Part shown: positions 1-5,692 of the stretch, piece after piece
Layout: every line of letters begins with the position of its first letter
How positions within the stretch are numbered: position 1 is the stretch's first letter
Origin: Candidatus Aminicenantota bacterium
GTDB taxonomy: Bacteria; Acidobacteriota; Aminicenantia; Aminicenantales; Aminicenantaceae
DNA: 6,046 bases
Assembly: GCA_030620655.1 (NCBI GenBank)
Contig: JAUXEH010000188.1
Span: 1 to 6,046, forward strand
Direction: 5' to 3'
The notes under the pieces: model-generated
The model's database searches: none
Seen by the model: only the letters and a program-made list of their open reading frames with translations
Told to the model about the DNA's origin: nothing
Made by a program: the position numbers and the translations under genes

Positions 1-92
1 AAGTCCTTCAGCAGCAGCTCCGGTGAAAAGGCATAGATAGCTGTGAACTGTACAAAAACCAGAAGGCACAATACGGCAATGGCTTTTTTCAT
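1..92 (-). CDS. Exported protein of unknown function, N-terminal fragment
   Basis: Only the first 30 codons lie in the window and the frame is open at the window edge, so the product cannot be identified. The visible protein starts MKKAIAVLCLLVFVQ and continues ...AIYAFSPELLLKD. This is a classic Sec signal peptide: two lysines, a hydrophobic core of about 15 residues, and a likely signal peptidase I site after the Ala of IYA. There is no lipobox cysteine, so it is probably periplasmic or secreted rather than a lipoprotein. The ATG at 92-90 is preceded by a very strong Shine-Dalgarno sequence, and a near-consensus sigma70 promoter sits about 50 bases upstream. Together these make the gene call solid despite the truncation. 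It is a separate transcription unit from the operon ending at 251. Confidence 0.8.
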   Translation of the reverse strand, partial: MKKAIAVLCLLVFVQFTAIYAFSPELLLKD

Positions 93-103
93 GTCCTTCC
101 TCC
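93..103 (-). promoter_or_regulatory. Strong ribosome binding site of the truncated exported-protein gene
   Basis: On the minus strand the bases before the ATG read GGAGGAAGGAC, an almost ideal anti-Shine-Dalgarno match. This fixes the start codon at 92-90 and suggests high translation. Confidence 0.75.
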
Positions 104-141
104 TTAAAGAAATTCGATTCATTTTTCCTGCTTGTAGAGAA

Positions 142-169
142 AGTATATTAAAAAACGCCCCCCTGTCAA
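142..169 (-). promoter_or_regulatory. Sigma70 promoter of the truncated exported-protein gene
   Basis: Read on the minus strand, a perfect -35 box TTGACA (169-164) is followed by a 16-bp spacer and a -10 box TATACT (147-142, 5 of 6 matches). The spacer is a G6-C-G-T6-AA run. Transcription would start near 135, giving a leader of about 43 nt before the ATG at 92. This is the best-matching promoter in the window. Confidence 0.75.
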
Positions 170-181
170 TTCCTAATGCAT

Positions 182-199
182 AAATAATGTAAATTATTT
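182..199. promoter_or_regulatory. AT-rich perfect palindrome upstream of the -35 box (possible operator or UP element)
   Basis: Arms AAATAAT (182-188) and ATTATTT (193-199) are exact reverse complements separated by GTAA. The palindrome ends 12 bp upstream of the -35 box of the promoter at 142-169. It could be an operator for a dimeric regulator (a Fur-family type of site would be AT-rich and palindromic like this) or an UP element. It is not a GC-rich hairpin, so it is unlikely to terminate the operon that ends at 251. The regulator identity is not known. Confidence 0.4.
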
Positions 200-250
200 T
201 GCCTGGATAATTCACAAGTCGAGTTTGCCGGGGTAGGTTGGGAGGCGTCA

Positions 251-1435
251 TCATGAGCGGCGGAGCCTCAGTAGGGCCGATGCGCCCAGTATCGGCCCGA
301 TCGCCAGGGAAACAAAGGCCCACTTCCACCCCAGAGACTGGCCCAGCCAAGCGGTCAGCTGGATGGAAAGCACGGTGATGCCGAAGCCGATCCCGTTCTG
401 GATGGTGAGCGCGGTGCCGGTGTAACGGGGCGGGCAGTGCCTGGCCGCCAGGGCGGAGAACTGGGGAGAGTCTGCGATCACGAAGATGCCCCAGATGAGG
501 GCCACGGTTGCGACGATCGCCGCATCCTGATCGAAGAGCCACCAGGAAAGCGCACAGAGCGAACCGCTGCCAATCAGAGACAGCAGAGCGACCTCCCTCT
601 CCCCTGCCTTCCTTGAGATCCATCCTCCCAGTATGCAGCCGACACTGCCGGCCGCGATCACGAAGAAAGTCAGCAGCGGAACGGAATCCACCAGACCGGA
701 GTCTGTGCGGCGGAAGCTGTCGGTCAGGTAAAGGGCCGCCAGCGACCAGAAGGCATAGAGCTCCCACATGTGGCCGAAATACCCGAACGCCTGAATTCGA
801 AACTCGCGGTAGCGGAAGACCCGGAAGGCCATGCGCGGCTCGAACACCGCGGCCTTCCGGAGGTAGGGCCCCCGCGGCACAAAGAGCAGGACCAAACACC
901 CTCCCAGCAGAGACAGGCCTGAGGCCGTCAGCAGAAGCAGGCGCCAGCCCGGTGCGGCTCCCAGGGCGAACATCAAGTAGGGTGAGGCGGTACCCAGGGT
1001 CAGCGACGCCAGCAGGATGCCGAAGCGCCAGCCCAGGCCGGAACGGAACCATTGGGCGACGAGCTTCATCCCTACGGGATAGACCCCGGCCAGGGTTATG
1101 CCGGTGAGGAACCGGAATACCAGGGAGATGGTGAGGTCGGTCGACAAGAGCGCAAAGCCGGAATTGAACAGCGCGGCCAGGCCGGCGGAGGCGAAGAACA
1201 CGATCCGGGCAGGGAATACATCCGGCAGGTTTAGCAGCGCAAACAGGAAGGTCCCCAGGATGAATCCGAGCTGGACCGAGATCGTCAGCCAGGAGCACTG
1301 CACATCGCTCAGGGCCCAGAGTTCCCTAAGGACAGGGGTGGCGGCAGTGCCCGAGAACCAGGTGGACGTGGCCAGTAGGACGCTGAACGAGATCAGGCCC
1401 AACGCACGGTTGGGAGACGGGGAAGGAGGCTTCAT
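251..1435 (-). CDS. Major facilitator superfamily (MFS) transporter
   Basis: A 394-residue inner-membrane protein with about 12 hydrophobic segments, the usual length and topology of MFS secondary transporters. The N-half carries a short cytosolic start (MKPPSPSPNRALG), TM1 around residues 10-30, and an RFLTGITLAGVYPVGMKL stretch typical of MFS TM4. A polar central loop (PRGPYLRKAAVFEPRMAFR) precedes the C-half, which begins with FGYFGHMWELYAFWSL. The substrate cannot be read from sequence; similarity in style is to CynX/NarK-like uptake or efflux carriers. I place the start at 1435, not at the upstream in-frame ATG at 1591. The upstream extension would overlap the preceding gene by about 160 bp and encodes a low-complexity non-membrane tail. 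The 1435 ATG overlaps the upstream stop in an ATGA, and no clear Shine-Dalgarno is visible, which fits translational coupling. It is the last gene of the operon; no convincing intrinsic terminator follows. Confidence 0.85.
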   Translation of the reverse strand: MKPPSPSPNRALGLISFSVLLATSTWFSGTAATPVLRELWALSDVQCSWLTISVQLGFILGTFLFALLNLPDVFPARIVFFASAGLAALFNSGFALLSTDLTISLVFRFLTGITLAGVYPVGMKLVAQWFRSGLGWRFGILLASLTLGTASPYLMFALGAAPGWRLLLLTASGLSLLGGCLVLLFVPRGPYLRKAAVFEPRMAFRVFRYREFRIQAFGYFGHMWELYAFWSLAALYLTDSFRRTDSGLVDSVPLLTFFVIAAGSVGCILGGWISRKAGEREVALLSLIGSGSLCALSWWLFDQDAAIVATVALIWGIFVIADSPQFSALAARHCPPRYTGTALTIQNGIGFGITVLSIQLTAWLGQSLGWKWAFVSLAIGPILGASALLRLRRS

Positions 1436-1947
1436 GCGCGCTTGGAAAGCGAGGCGCTCAGGGCCATGGCCAGCTGCTCGGGCTTCTGGGACCCGATCAG
1501 AATACGGCTCTGATCGTTCAGGGCCAGCTCCACGCCCCGGTTGCCCCGGACATTGAAGGCCTTGCCCCTGGCACCGAAGCGGATTCCCCACCCCCCATAA
1601 TCCCTGATCGGTCTGTACGTGACGGCCTCACAGCCGGCGATATCTGTGAAGGCGAGCATATGAAACCTGCGGTGGAGGGGATAGAAGCGGTAGTAGAGCC
1701 CTTCTGCCCGCACCTCCGTCACCAGCCGCATAGAATAGAAGAACAGGGGAAAACCGATCCCGAACACGACTAGGATTACCCACATCAGGCTGTCGGGCGC
1801 CGGGTTGTCTCCGAAGGGTTTTTTCAGGATCAGCTGCTGGTAAGCGCCGTACCATGCCACCCCTGAAACCATGAGGACCAGGACCCAGACCCAGATCTGG
1901 CCAAACCGCTGGATCTCACGAAAAGAAACCGGAGATTCGTCACTCAT
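1432..1947 (-). CDS. DUF6141 family membrane protein
   Basis: A 171-residue protein of unknown function. A short cytosolic N-terminus (MSDESPVSFREIQRFGQ) is followed by two membrane helices at about residues 18-36 (IWVWVLVLMVSGVAWYGAY) and 54-74 (LMWVILVVFGIGFPLFFYSM). A C-terminal beta-rich cytosolic domain follows. The C-terminal half has the hallmark string RPIRDYGGWGIR, then GKAFNVRGNRGVEL and ILIGSQKPEQLA, which I recognise as DUF6141. Its strand pattern resembles PH-like (bacterial PH/YdbT-type) domains; that comparison is inference. It overlaps the antiporter stop by ATGA upstream and the MFS start by ATGA downstream, so it is made together with two transporters and may modulate or assemble with one of them. 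A GAGG motif 4 nt before the ATG supports the start. Confidence 0.8.
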   Translation of the reverse strand: MSDESPVSFREIQRFGQIWVWVLVLMVSGVAWYGAYQQLILKKPFGDNPAPDSLMWVILVVFGIGFPLFFYSMRLVTEVRAEGLYYRFYPLHRRFHMLAFTDIAGCEAVTYRPIRDYGGWGIRFGARGKAFNVRGNRGVELALNDQSRILIGSQKPEQLAMALSASLSKRA

Positions 1948-3674
1948 GTGTCCTCACTCCCCTTTTTCCCGGTGTTTTGATCATCCTCGCAGAACAGGCA
2001 GGCCGCCAGCTCGGTGCAGAGACCTTCCGGGCTTTCCAGCTTCTCTATGCCCTGCAGTAGGTCCTTGAGCTCGAGGATCTCCTCCATCACGATCAAACTA
2101 ACCAGGTGCGAGTTGTCCTGGGAAGTGTTGAGCTCTATGGTCTTGTCCTTCTGCAGCAGGGTTATGGAGATGTTTTCCTTCCGGATCTGGTAGATCTTGT
2201 CCACAATGTTCAGCTCGTGCACATAAAAGTCCTCGTTGCGGAATGCCAGGCGGACACGGGAGGCGATGAACGAGGTGATGTGCGAGGAGGGAAAGGTCAG
2301 GGCGATGTGGCATCCCATCTCTTCCCTCTTGACCGAAAGGCGGCCGCGCAGGCCGGAGCCACCTTCGAAACTCTTGATCAGGATGGGGGGCGCGATCACG
2401 CTGGCGATCAGGAGGGTGAGGATGGCCACGCCGAACACGTCCTGACCGATGGCCCCGGTCGAGAGCCCGATGCTGGCCACGATCAGTGTCACCTCGCCTC
2501 GCGGCAGCATCCCGGCCCCGATGCGGAAGGCTCCCCTGAGGTTGAAGCCCATGAGGAACGCCGGCACTCCACAGCCCACGATCTTTCCAACCACGGCGAA
2601 AGCGGTGAACAACAGCCCGAAAAGCAGCACCTTGCTCAGGGCGGGAAAATCCACCATCATGCCCATCACACAGAAGAAGACCGGCACCAGGAACTGGTAC
2701 ACGCCGTGCAGCCGTTCGCGCAGCTCGTGCGCCAGGTCGGTCTGTGACAGCGACAGCCCCATCACATAGGCGCCGATGATCATGGCCAACCCGGCCATTT
2801 CCGCCAGTCCTGCCAGGAAAAGGGCCATGCCCAACGCCACACCGGCGATGGCGTCGTTGGAACGGAACCACTTCAACCCCTTGGAGATGCGCTGGGCGAA
2901 GATGATCCCCAGCACCGTGCATACGATCCAGAATCCGAAGGCCTTCAGGGCAATCAGACCAATCCGGCCCCAGTCTACCGCGCCGCCCGTGGCTCCCAGC
3001 TTGGAGATGCCGACCACGACAGCCAGCAGCACGATGCCCAGCACGTCGTCCAGGACCGCACCGGCCAGTATGGTCACGCCCTCGGGAGATGACATCTTGC
3101 GCTTTTCGCTCAGGATACGGGCCGTGATTCCCACGGACGTGGCCGTGGAAAGCGTACCCAGGAAGAGGGCCGTGGGAGACATGAACGAATCCACTCCCGG
3201 GAGAAACACCACTGCGGCCAGGTTGCCCAGGCAGAAGGATAGGACAACGCCCCCGATCCCCACCACCGTGCCCACCATCGAATAGCGGAGAAATGTGGGC
3301 AGATCCGTCTCCAGGCCGGCTGAGAACAGCAGGACGATGGAGGCGATCACGGCCAGCCCGTAGAGTTCGGGCGAGATCGGCATGGCAGCCTCGGTTTTCG
3401 GGAACAGGGAGTGGCCCAGGATGGCAAGGTGTATTCCGCCCAGCGCGAAGGGGCCGATGACCATGCCGGCCGCCAATTCGCCCAACACGCTGGTCTGTTT
3501 CAGATAGCGGCTGAACACCAGGCCGAACAGCCGGGCGGCCACCACGATGACAGCCAACTGCAGCACCAACACCGTCATGAGGTGGCCCATCTCATGCCCC
3601 GCTTCCGGGCTGGAAGCTTGGAGCAGGGCCGGAGACGCCAACAAGGCCAGGATCGCTAGCCTGGATCTCCTCAT
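1944..3674 (-). CDS. CPA2-family cation:proton antiporter (Kef/NhaS3-like) with unusual C-terminal domain
   Basis: A 576-residue inner-membrane Na+(K+)/H+ exchanger. Residues 1-22 look like a cleavable signal peptide (MRRSRLAILALLASPALLQA). The Na_H_exchanger domain spans about residues 33-435 with some 12-13 helices. Family motifs are visible: QTSVLGELAAGMVIGP at 60-75, LLFSAGLETDL at 115-125, STATSVGITARIL at 176-188, the ion-binding pair Asp209-Asp210 in GAVLDDVLGI, and GMLPRGEVTLI at 388-398. The tail of about 140 residues (436-576) lacks the TrkA-N Rossmann motif of KefB/KefC and the UspA domain of some relatives. It reads as a small alpha/beta domain that I do not recognise, ending in two cysteines (LCTELAACLFCEDD). 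Transport of Na+ or K+ against H+ for pH and salt homeostasis is expected from the family; which ion is not known. An EIIA gene lies 11 bp upstream and a DUF6141 gene overlaps its stop. The Shine-Dalgarno (AGGGA) is weak and distant, so coupling to EIIA translation is likely. Confidence 0.88.
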   Translation of the reverse strand: MRRSRLAILALLASPALLQASSPEAGHEMGHLMTVLVLQLAVIVVAARLFGLVFSRYLKQTSVLGELAAGMVIGPFALGGIHLAILGHSLFPKTEAAMPISPELYGLAVIASIVLLFSAGLETDLPTFLRYSMVGTVVGIGGVVLSFCLGNLAAVVFLPGVDSFMSPTALFLGTLSTATSVGITARILSEKRKMSSPEGVTILAGAVLDDVLGIVLLAVVVGISKLGATGGAVDWGRIGLIALKAFGFWIVCTVLGIIFAQRISKGLKWFRSNDAIAGVALGMALFLAGLAEMAGLAMIIGAYVMGLSLSQTDLAHELRERLHGVYQFLVPVFFCVMGMMVDFPALSKVLLFGLLFTAFAVVGKIVGCGVPAFLMGFNLRGAFRIGAGMLPRGEVTLIVASIGLSTGAIGQDVFGVAILTLLIASVIAPPILIKSFEGGSGLRGRLSVKREEMGCHIALTFPSSHITSFIASRVRLAFRNEDFYVHELNIVDKIYQIRKENISITLLQKDKTIELNTSQDNSHLVSLIVMEEILELKDLLQGIEKLESPEGLCTELAACLFCEDDQNTGKKGSEDT

Positions 3675-3685
3675 CGCGCCATTCC

Positions 3686-4135
3686 CTATTCGAACACCCG
3701 GATGACGTCGCCCGCCGACCGGGCCGCCCTCAGCTGCCGCCGTGAATCTTCGTCTCTGAGGACCTTGCTCACTTCCGCCAGAAACTGGATATGGGGCCCC
3801 GACCGGCTGGCCGGTGAAATGGTCATGATAAAAATATCCGATGGTTTTCTGTCGACGGAGTCGAAATCGATGCCGGAGCTCTTGAGGCCCACCGCCACCA
3901 CCAGCTGGTCGACGGAGTCGGTCTTCCCGTGCGGGATGGCCACGCCGTTGTTCATGCCCGTGGACATTTTTTCTTCCCGCCCCAGGACGGCCTTGAGGGC
4001 GCCCTCCCTATCCTTGATGAAGCCTCCCCGGATCAGGCGGTCGATCATCTCTTCTATGACAGAGGTCTTGTCTTCCGCCTGGAGGTCCAGAAAAATATTG
4101 CCGGCGCTCAGCAACTTTTTGAGCTTTTTCCTCAA
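3686..4135 (-). CDS. PTS EIIA protein, fructose/nitrogen (PtsN) type
   Basis: A 149-residue cytosolic protein matching the full length of a stand-alone EIIA(Fru/Ntr) domain. The N-terminus KLKKLLSAGNIFLDLQAEDKTSVIEEMIDRL follows the usual PtsN opening. GREEKMSTGMNNGVAIPHGKTDSV carries the phospho-acceptor His69, and SGPHIQFLAEVSKVLRD contains the second conserved His115. It should accept phosphate from an HPr/NPr protein, and its two states would regulate a partner. With no EIIB/EIIC permease genes nearby, a regulatory role is more likely than sugar uptake. Direct adjacency to a cation antiporter matches the known theme of EIIA proteins and domains controlling K+ or Na+ transport. The start appears to be TTG at 4135-4133: no ATG or GTG fits the family N-terminus, and an AAGGA sits 11 nt upstream within the end of the NYN gene. 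The gap to the NYN stop is only 7 bp. Confidence 0.88.
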   Translation of the reverse strand: MRKKLKKLLSAGNIFLDLQAEDKTSVIEEMIDRLIRGGFIKDREGALKAVLGREEKMSTGMNNGVAIPHGKTDSVDQLVVAVGLKSSGIDFDSVDRKPSDIFIMTISPASRSGPHIQFLAEVSKVLRDEDSRRQLRAARSAGDVIRVFE

Positions 4136-4142
4136 TGGGGGT

Positions 4143-4904
4143 TCAATCCTTGCGCCGCACGTAGATATCCGTGGAGCCCGGTGTCTCCTGGAAGCGCATG
4201 TCGAAGAGTTTGGTCTGGGACTTCAGCAGCTGCGATAGCTGTTTGTGGCCGTAGGTCCGGGGGTCGAAGCTCGGATCCAGCTGACGGAGATAGAAGCCCA
4301 TGGTCGCGATGTTGGCCCAACCGTCTTCCTGGATCGCCATGTCAAAGGCTCCCTTGAGCAGGGGCAGCGGATCGAATTTCTTCTTCTCTTCTTTAGCGGC
4401 CGACGGCTTCGTGGTCCTTCTCCCCTTGGGTGCAGTTCTTTCTTTGCTTTCCCTGATATCCAGGTTCTCGGTGAAGATGAAGACATTGCAGGCGTTGACA
4501 AAGGATTTGGGAGTGATCCGCTTCCCGATCCCCATGACGAACACTCCGCTCTCCCGGATACGGGTGGCGAGGCGGGTGTAGTCGCTGTCGCTGGAGACGA
4601 CGCAGAAGCCGTCCACGTTCTTGGAGTGCAGGATGTCCATGGCGTCTATGATCATGGCGCTGTCCGTGGCATTCTTGCCCACGGTGAAGCGGAACTGTTG
4701 GATGGGCTGGACGGCCGCCGCATTCAGCGTGTCTTTCCAGCCCTGCATGTTGGAGGTGGTCCAGTCTCCGTAGATCCGGCGAATGGTCAGCGCGCCGTAC
4801 TTGCCCGCTTCGGCCAGGATTTCCCTGATCAGGCTGGGCTGGGCGTTGTCTCCGTCGATGAGGACCGCTATTTTTTTGGTATTGCTTTCATAGGTTTCTA
4901 CCAT
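4143..4904 (-). CDS. NYN-domain putative ribonuclease with C-terminal OST-HTH/LOTUS domain (LabA/DUF88-like)
   Basis: A 253-residue soluble protein. Residues 10-147 form a NYN (PIN-like nuclease) domain with the acidic metal-binding set in the expected order: Asp17 and Asp19 in VLIDGDN, Asp81 in NATDSAMIIDAMD, and Asp106 and Asp108 in VVSSDSDYTRLA. A charged linker (about 150-176, ending KEEKKK) leads to a second domain at about 178-245 (FDPLPLLKGAFDMAI...YGHKQLSQLLKS). I read this as an OST-HTH/LOTUS winged-helix RNA-binding module, which commonly accompanies NYN domains. Family knowledge predicts metal-dependent RNA cleavage, with the LOTUS part giving RNA recognition; the target is unknown. 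It is the first gene of the operon with EIIA, antiporter, DUF6141 and MFS. The ATG at 4904-4902 has AAGGA six nucleotides upstream and a plausible promoter just beyond, which supports this start. Confidence 0.9.
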   Translation of the reverse strand: MVETYESNTKKIAVLIDGDNAQPSLIREILAEAGKYGALTIRRIYGDWTTSNMQGWKDTLNAAAVQPIQQFRFTVGKNATDSAMIIDAMDILHSKNVDGFCVVSSDSDYTRLATRIRESGVFVMGIGKRITPKSFVNACNVFIFTENLDIRESKERTAPKGRRTTKPSAAKEEKKKFDPLPLLKGAFDMAIQEDGWANIATMGFYLRQLDPSFDPRTYGHKQLSQLLKSQTKLFDMRFQETPGSTDIYVRRKD

Positions 4905-4910
4905 GATGTT

Positions 4911-4915
4911 TCCTT
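4911..4915 (-). promoter_or_regulatory. Ribosome binding site of the NYN gene
   Basis: AAGGA on the minus strand with a 6-nt spacer (AACATC) before the ATG at 4904. This fixes the start of the operon's first gene. Confidence 0.65.
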
Positions 4916-4940
4916 CTGTGTGATGATCTATTTTCCCCGT

Positions 4941-4969
4941 ATTGTACTGCTCTGTAAGCGTTTTTACAA
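4941..4969 (-). promoter_or_regulatory. Candidate sigma70 promoter of the NYN-EIIA-antiporter-DUF6141-MFS operon
   Basis: Minus strand: -35 TTGTAA (4969-4964, 4 of 6), an exact 17-bp spacer, and -10 TACAAT (4946-4941, 5 of 6). The leader would be about 30 nt. It lies in the only gap (4905-4980) upstream of the operon. The -35 box falls inside the perfect hairpin/palindrome at 4956-4974, which could make the promoter repressible. Confidence 0.5.
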
Positions 4970-4974
4970 CGCTT
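4956..4974. promoter_or_regulatory. Perfect 7-bp inverted repeat between methyltransferase stop and operon promoter
   Basis: AAGCGTT and AACGCTT are exact reverse complements around a 5-nt centre (4956-4974). On the minus strand it begins 6 nt after the methyltransferase stop, where a terminator would be expected, but no U-tract follows, so it is not a standard intrinsic terminator. It also overlaps the -35 box of the candidate NYN promoter, so an operator for a dimeric repressor is an equally good reading. Confidence 0.45.
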
Positions 4975-4980
4975 TAGTGT

Positions 4981-5598
4981 TCAATCCAAGAAGCGGGAGA
5001 CCACGATCCGGGAATTCCCCCAGGGAAGGGGCCGGCTCTCCAGTTCTTCCCAGCCATGAGACGACAGAAAGGTGCTCAGGCCTCCCTCTTCGTGCAGGAA
5101 CTGCTGACCGTTCCGGAAATGGTCCCCCCCGGCTGTCCGCTCGATCCCATAGGTGAACACGCGGCCAATGCGCGACCTCATGTCCCAGGGACGTTCGAAA
5201 TCGACGAACAGGGCCCTCCCCTGCCGGTGCAGCACGCGACGCACTTCGGTCATCATGGCCTTTCTCAAGTGAGGCGACTTGTCGTGGAGGGCATAGGAGA
5301 TGATAACTGAGCGGAACCCGCCTGCCCGGATGGGCAACCGTGCGGCGTCGGCCTGTACAAAAGGGACCGAGGGAGCCTGGGAGCGGGCATACCGAAGGAG
5401 GCGGCCGTCCAGGTCCAATCCCCAGACAGGGCGGGACGACTCGTTGTCAAAGATCCTGCACATCGCCCCGGTACCCGTACAGAGGTCCAGGGCCGGGAAG
5501 AGGCCATTCTCCCGCACGTAAGCAGCCACCCAGAGCCGCATCCCCCTGAGTAGGGAGCCGATGCTGGCGTCATAGGCCCATCCAGAAAAACTCATCAT
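4981..5598 (-). CDS. Class I SAM-dependent methyltransferase (UbiE/Methyltransf_11-like)
   Basis: A 205-residue soluble protein. Motif I ALDLCTGTGAM (36-46) forms the SAM-binding loop. The acidic end of strand 2 is GLDLDGRLL (60-68), followed by FVQADAARLPI (80-90) and then VIISYALHDKS, the motif IV region with a UbiE-like layout. After EVRRVLHRQGRALFVDFERP comes a C-terminal stretch of about 60 residues of substrate-side structure ending NSRIVVSRFLD. The methyl acceptor cannot be assigned; small molecules or quinone/lipid-like substrates are typical of this group. An in-frame ATG at 5673 would add 25 residues (MEMRLKQTAAES...), but the likely promoter lies inside that stretch. An AAAAGGA site precedes the paired ATGs at 5598 and 5595, so I start at 5598; 5595 is equally possible. 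The gene appears to be its own transcription unit. Confidence 0.85.
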   Translation of the reverse strand: MMSFSGWAYDASIGSLLRGMRLWVAAYVRENGLFPALDLCTGTGAMCRIFDNESSRPVWGLDLDGRLLRYARSQAPSVPFVQADAARLPIRAGGFRSVIISYALHDKSPHLRKAMMTEVRRVLHRQGRALFVDFERPWDMRSRIGRVFTYGIERTAGGDHFRNGQQFLHEEGGLSTFLSSHGWEELESRPLPWGNSRIVVSRFLD

Positions 5599-5604
5599 GA
5601 GGAA

Positions 5605-5611
5605 TCCTTTT
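5605..5611 (-). promoter_or_regulatory. Ribosome binding site deciding the methyltransferase start
   Basis: AAAAGGA on the minus strand lies 6 nt before the ATG at 5598 and 9 nt before the ATG at 5595. The upstream candidate start at 5673 has no comparable site within reach of the predicted transcript. Confidence 0.6.
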
Positions 5612-5626
5612 GTTCGGTCTACAGCC

Positions 5627-5655
5627 AATATATCACAGCTTTCCGCCGCTGTCTG
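5627..5655 (-). promoter_or_regulatory. Candidate extended -10 promoter of the methyltransferase gene
   Basis: Minus strand: -10 TATATT (5632-5627, 5 of 6) directly preceded by TGA, giving an extended -10 (TGnTATATT). A weak -35 CAGACA (5655-5650, 4 of 6) lies at a 17-bp spacing. Transcription would start near 5620, leaving a leader of about 22 nt. Confidence 0.5.
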
Positions 5656-5692
5656 CTTCAACCGCATCTCCATTATTTTCGGTATTGTTCCT

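Noticed and set aside
242..269. GAGGC/GCCTC inverted repeat at the end of the MFS gene as a terminator
   Set aside because: The stem is only 5 bp with an 18-nt loop, overlaps the stop codon and has no T-run.
1436..1591. N-terminal extension of the MFS transporter from an ATG at 1591
   Set aside because: It would overlap the DUF6141 gene by about 160 bp and encode a Gly/Pro/Arg-rich tail unlike MFS starts. The ATGA-overlapping ATG at 1435 starts right before TM1.
2098..2922. 274-codon minus-strand frame within the antiporter
   Set aside because: It is an alternative frame of the antiporter rich in Arg/Gly/His/Pro with no domain; the antiporter frame has clear family motifs.
4245..5156. 303-codon open frame on the plus strand
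   Set aside because: It lies opposite the NYN and methyltransferase genes, has no recognisable domain and a shadow-like composition; long antisense frames are common in GC-rich DNA.
5599..5673. 25-residue N-terminal extension of the methyltransferase from an ATG at 5673
   Set aside because: The extended -10 promoter and the ribosome binding site lie inside this stretch, and the family core begins just after the ATG pair at 5598/5595.
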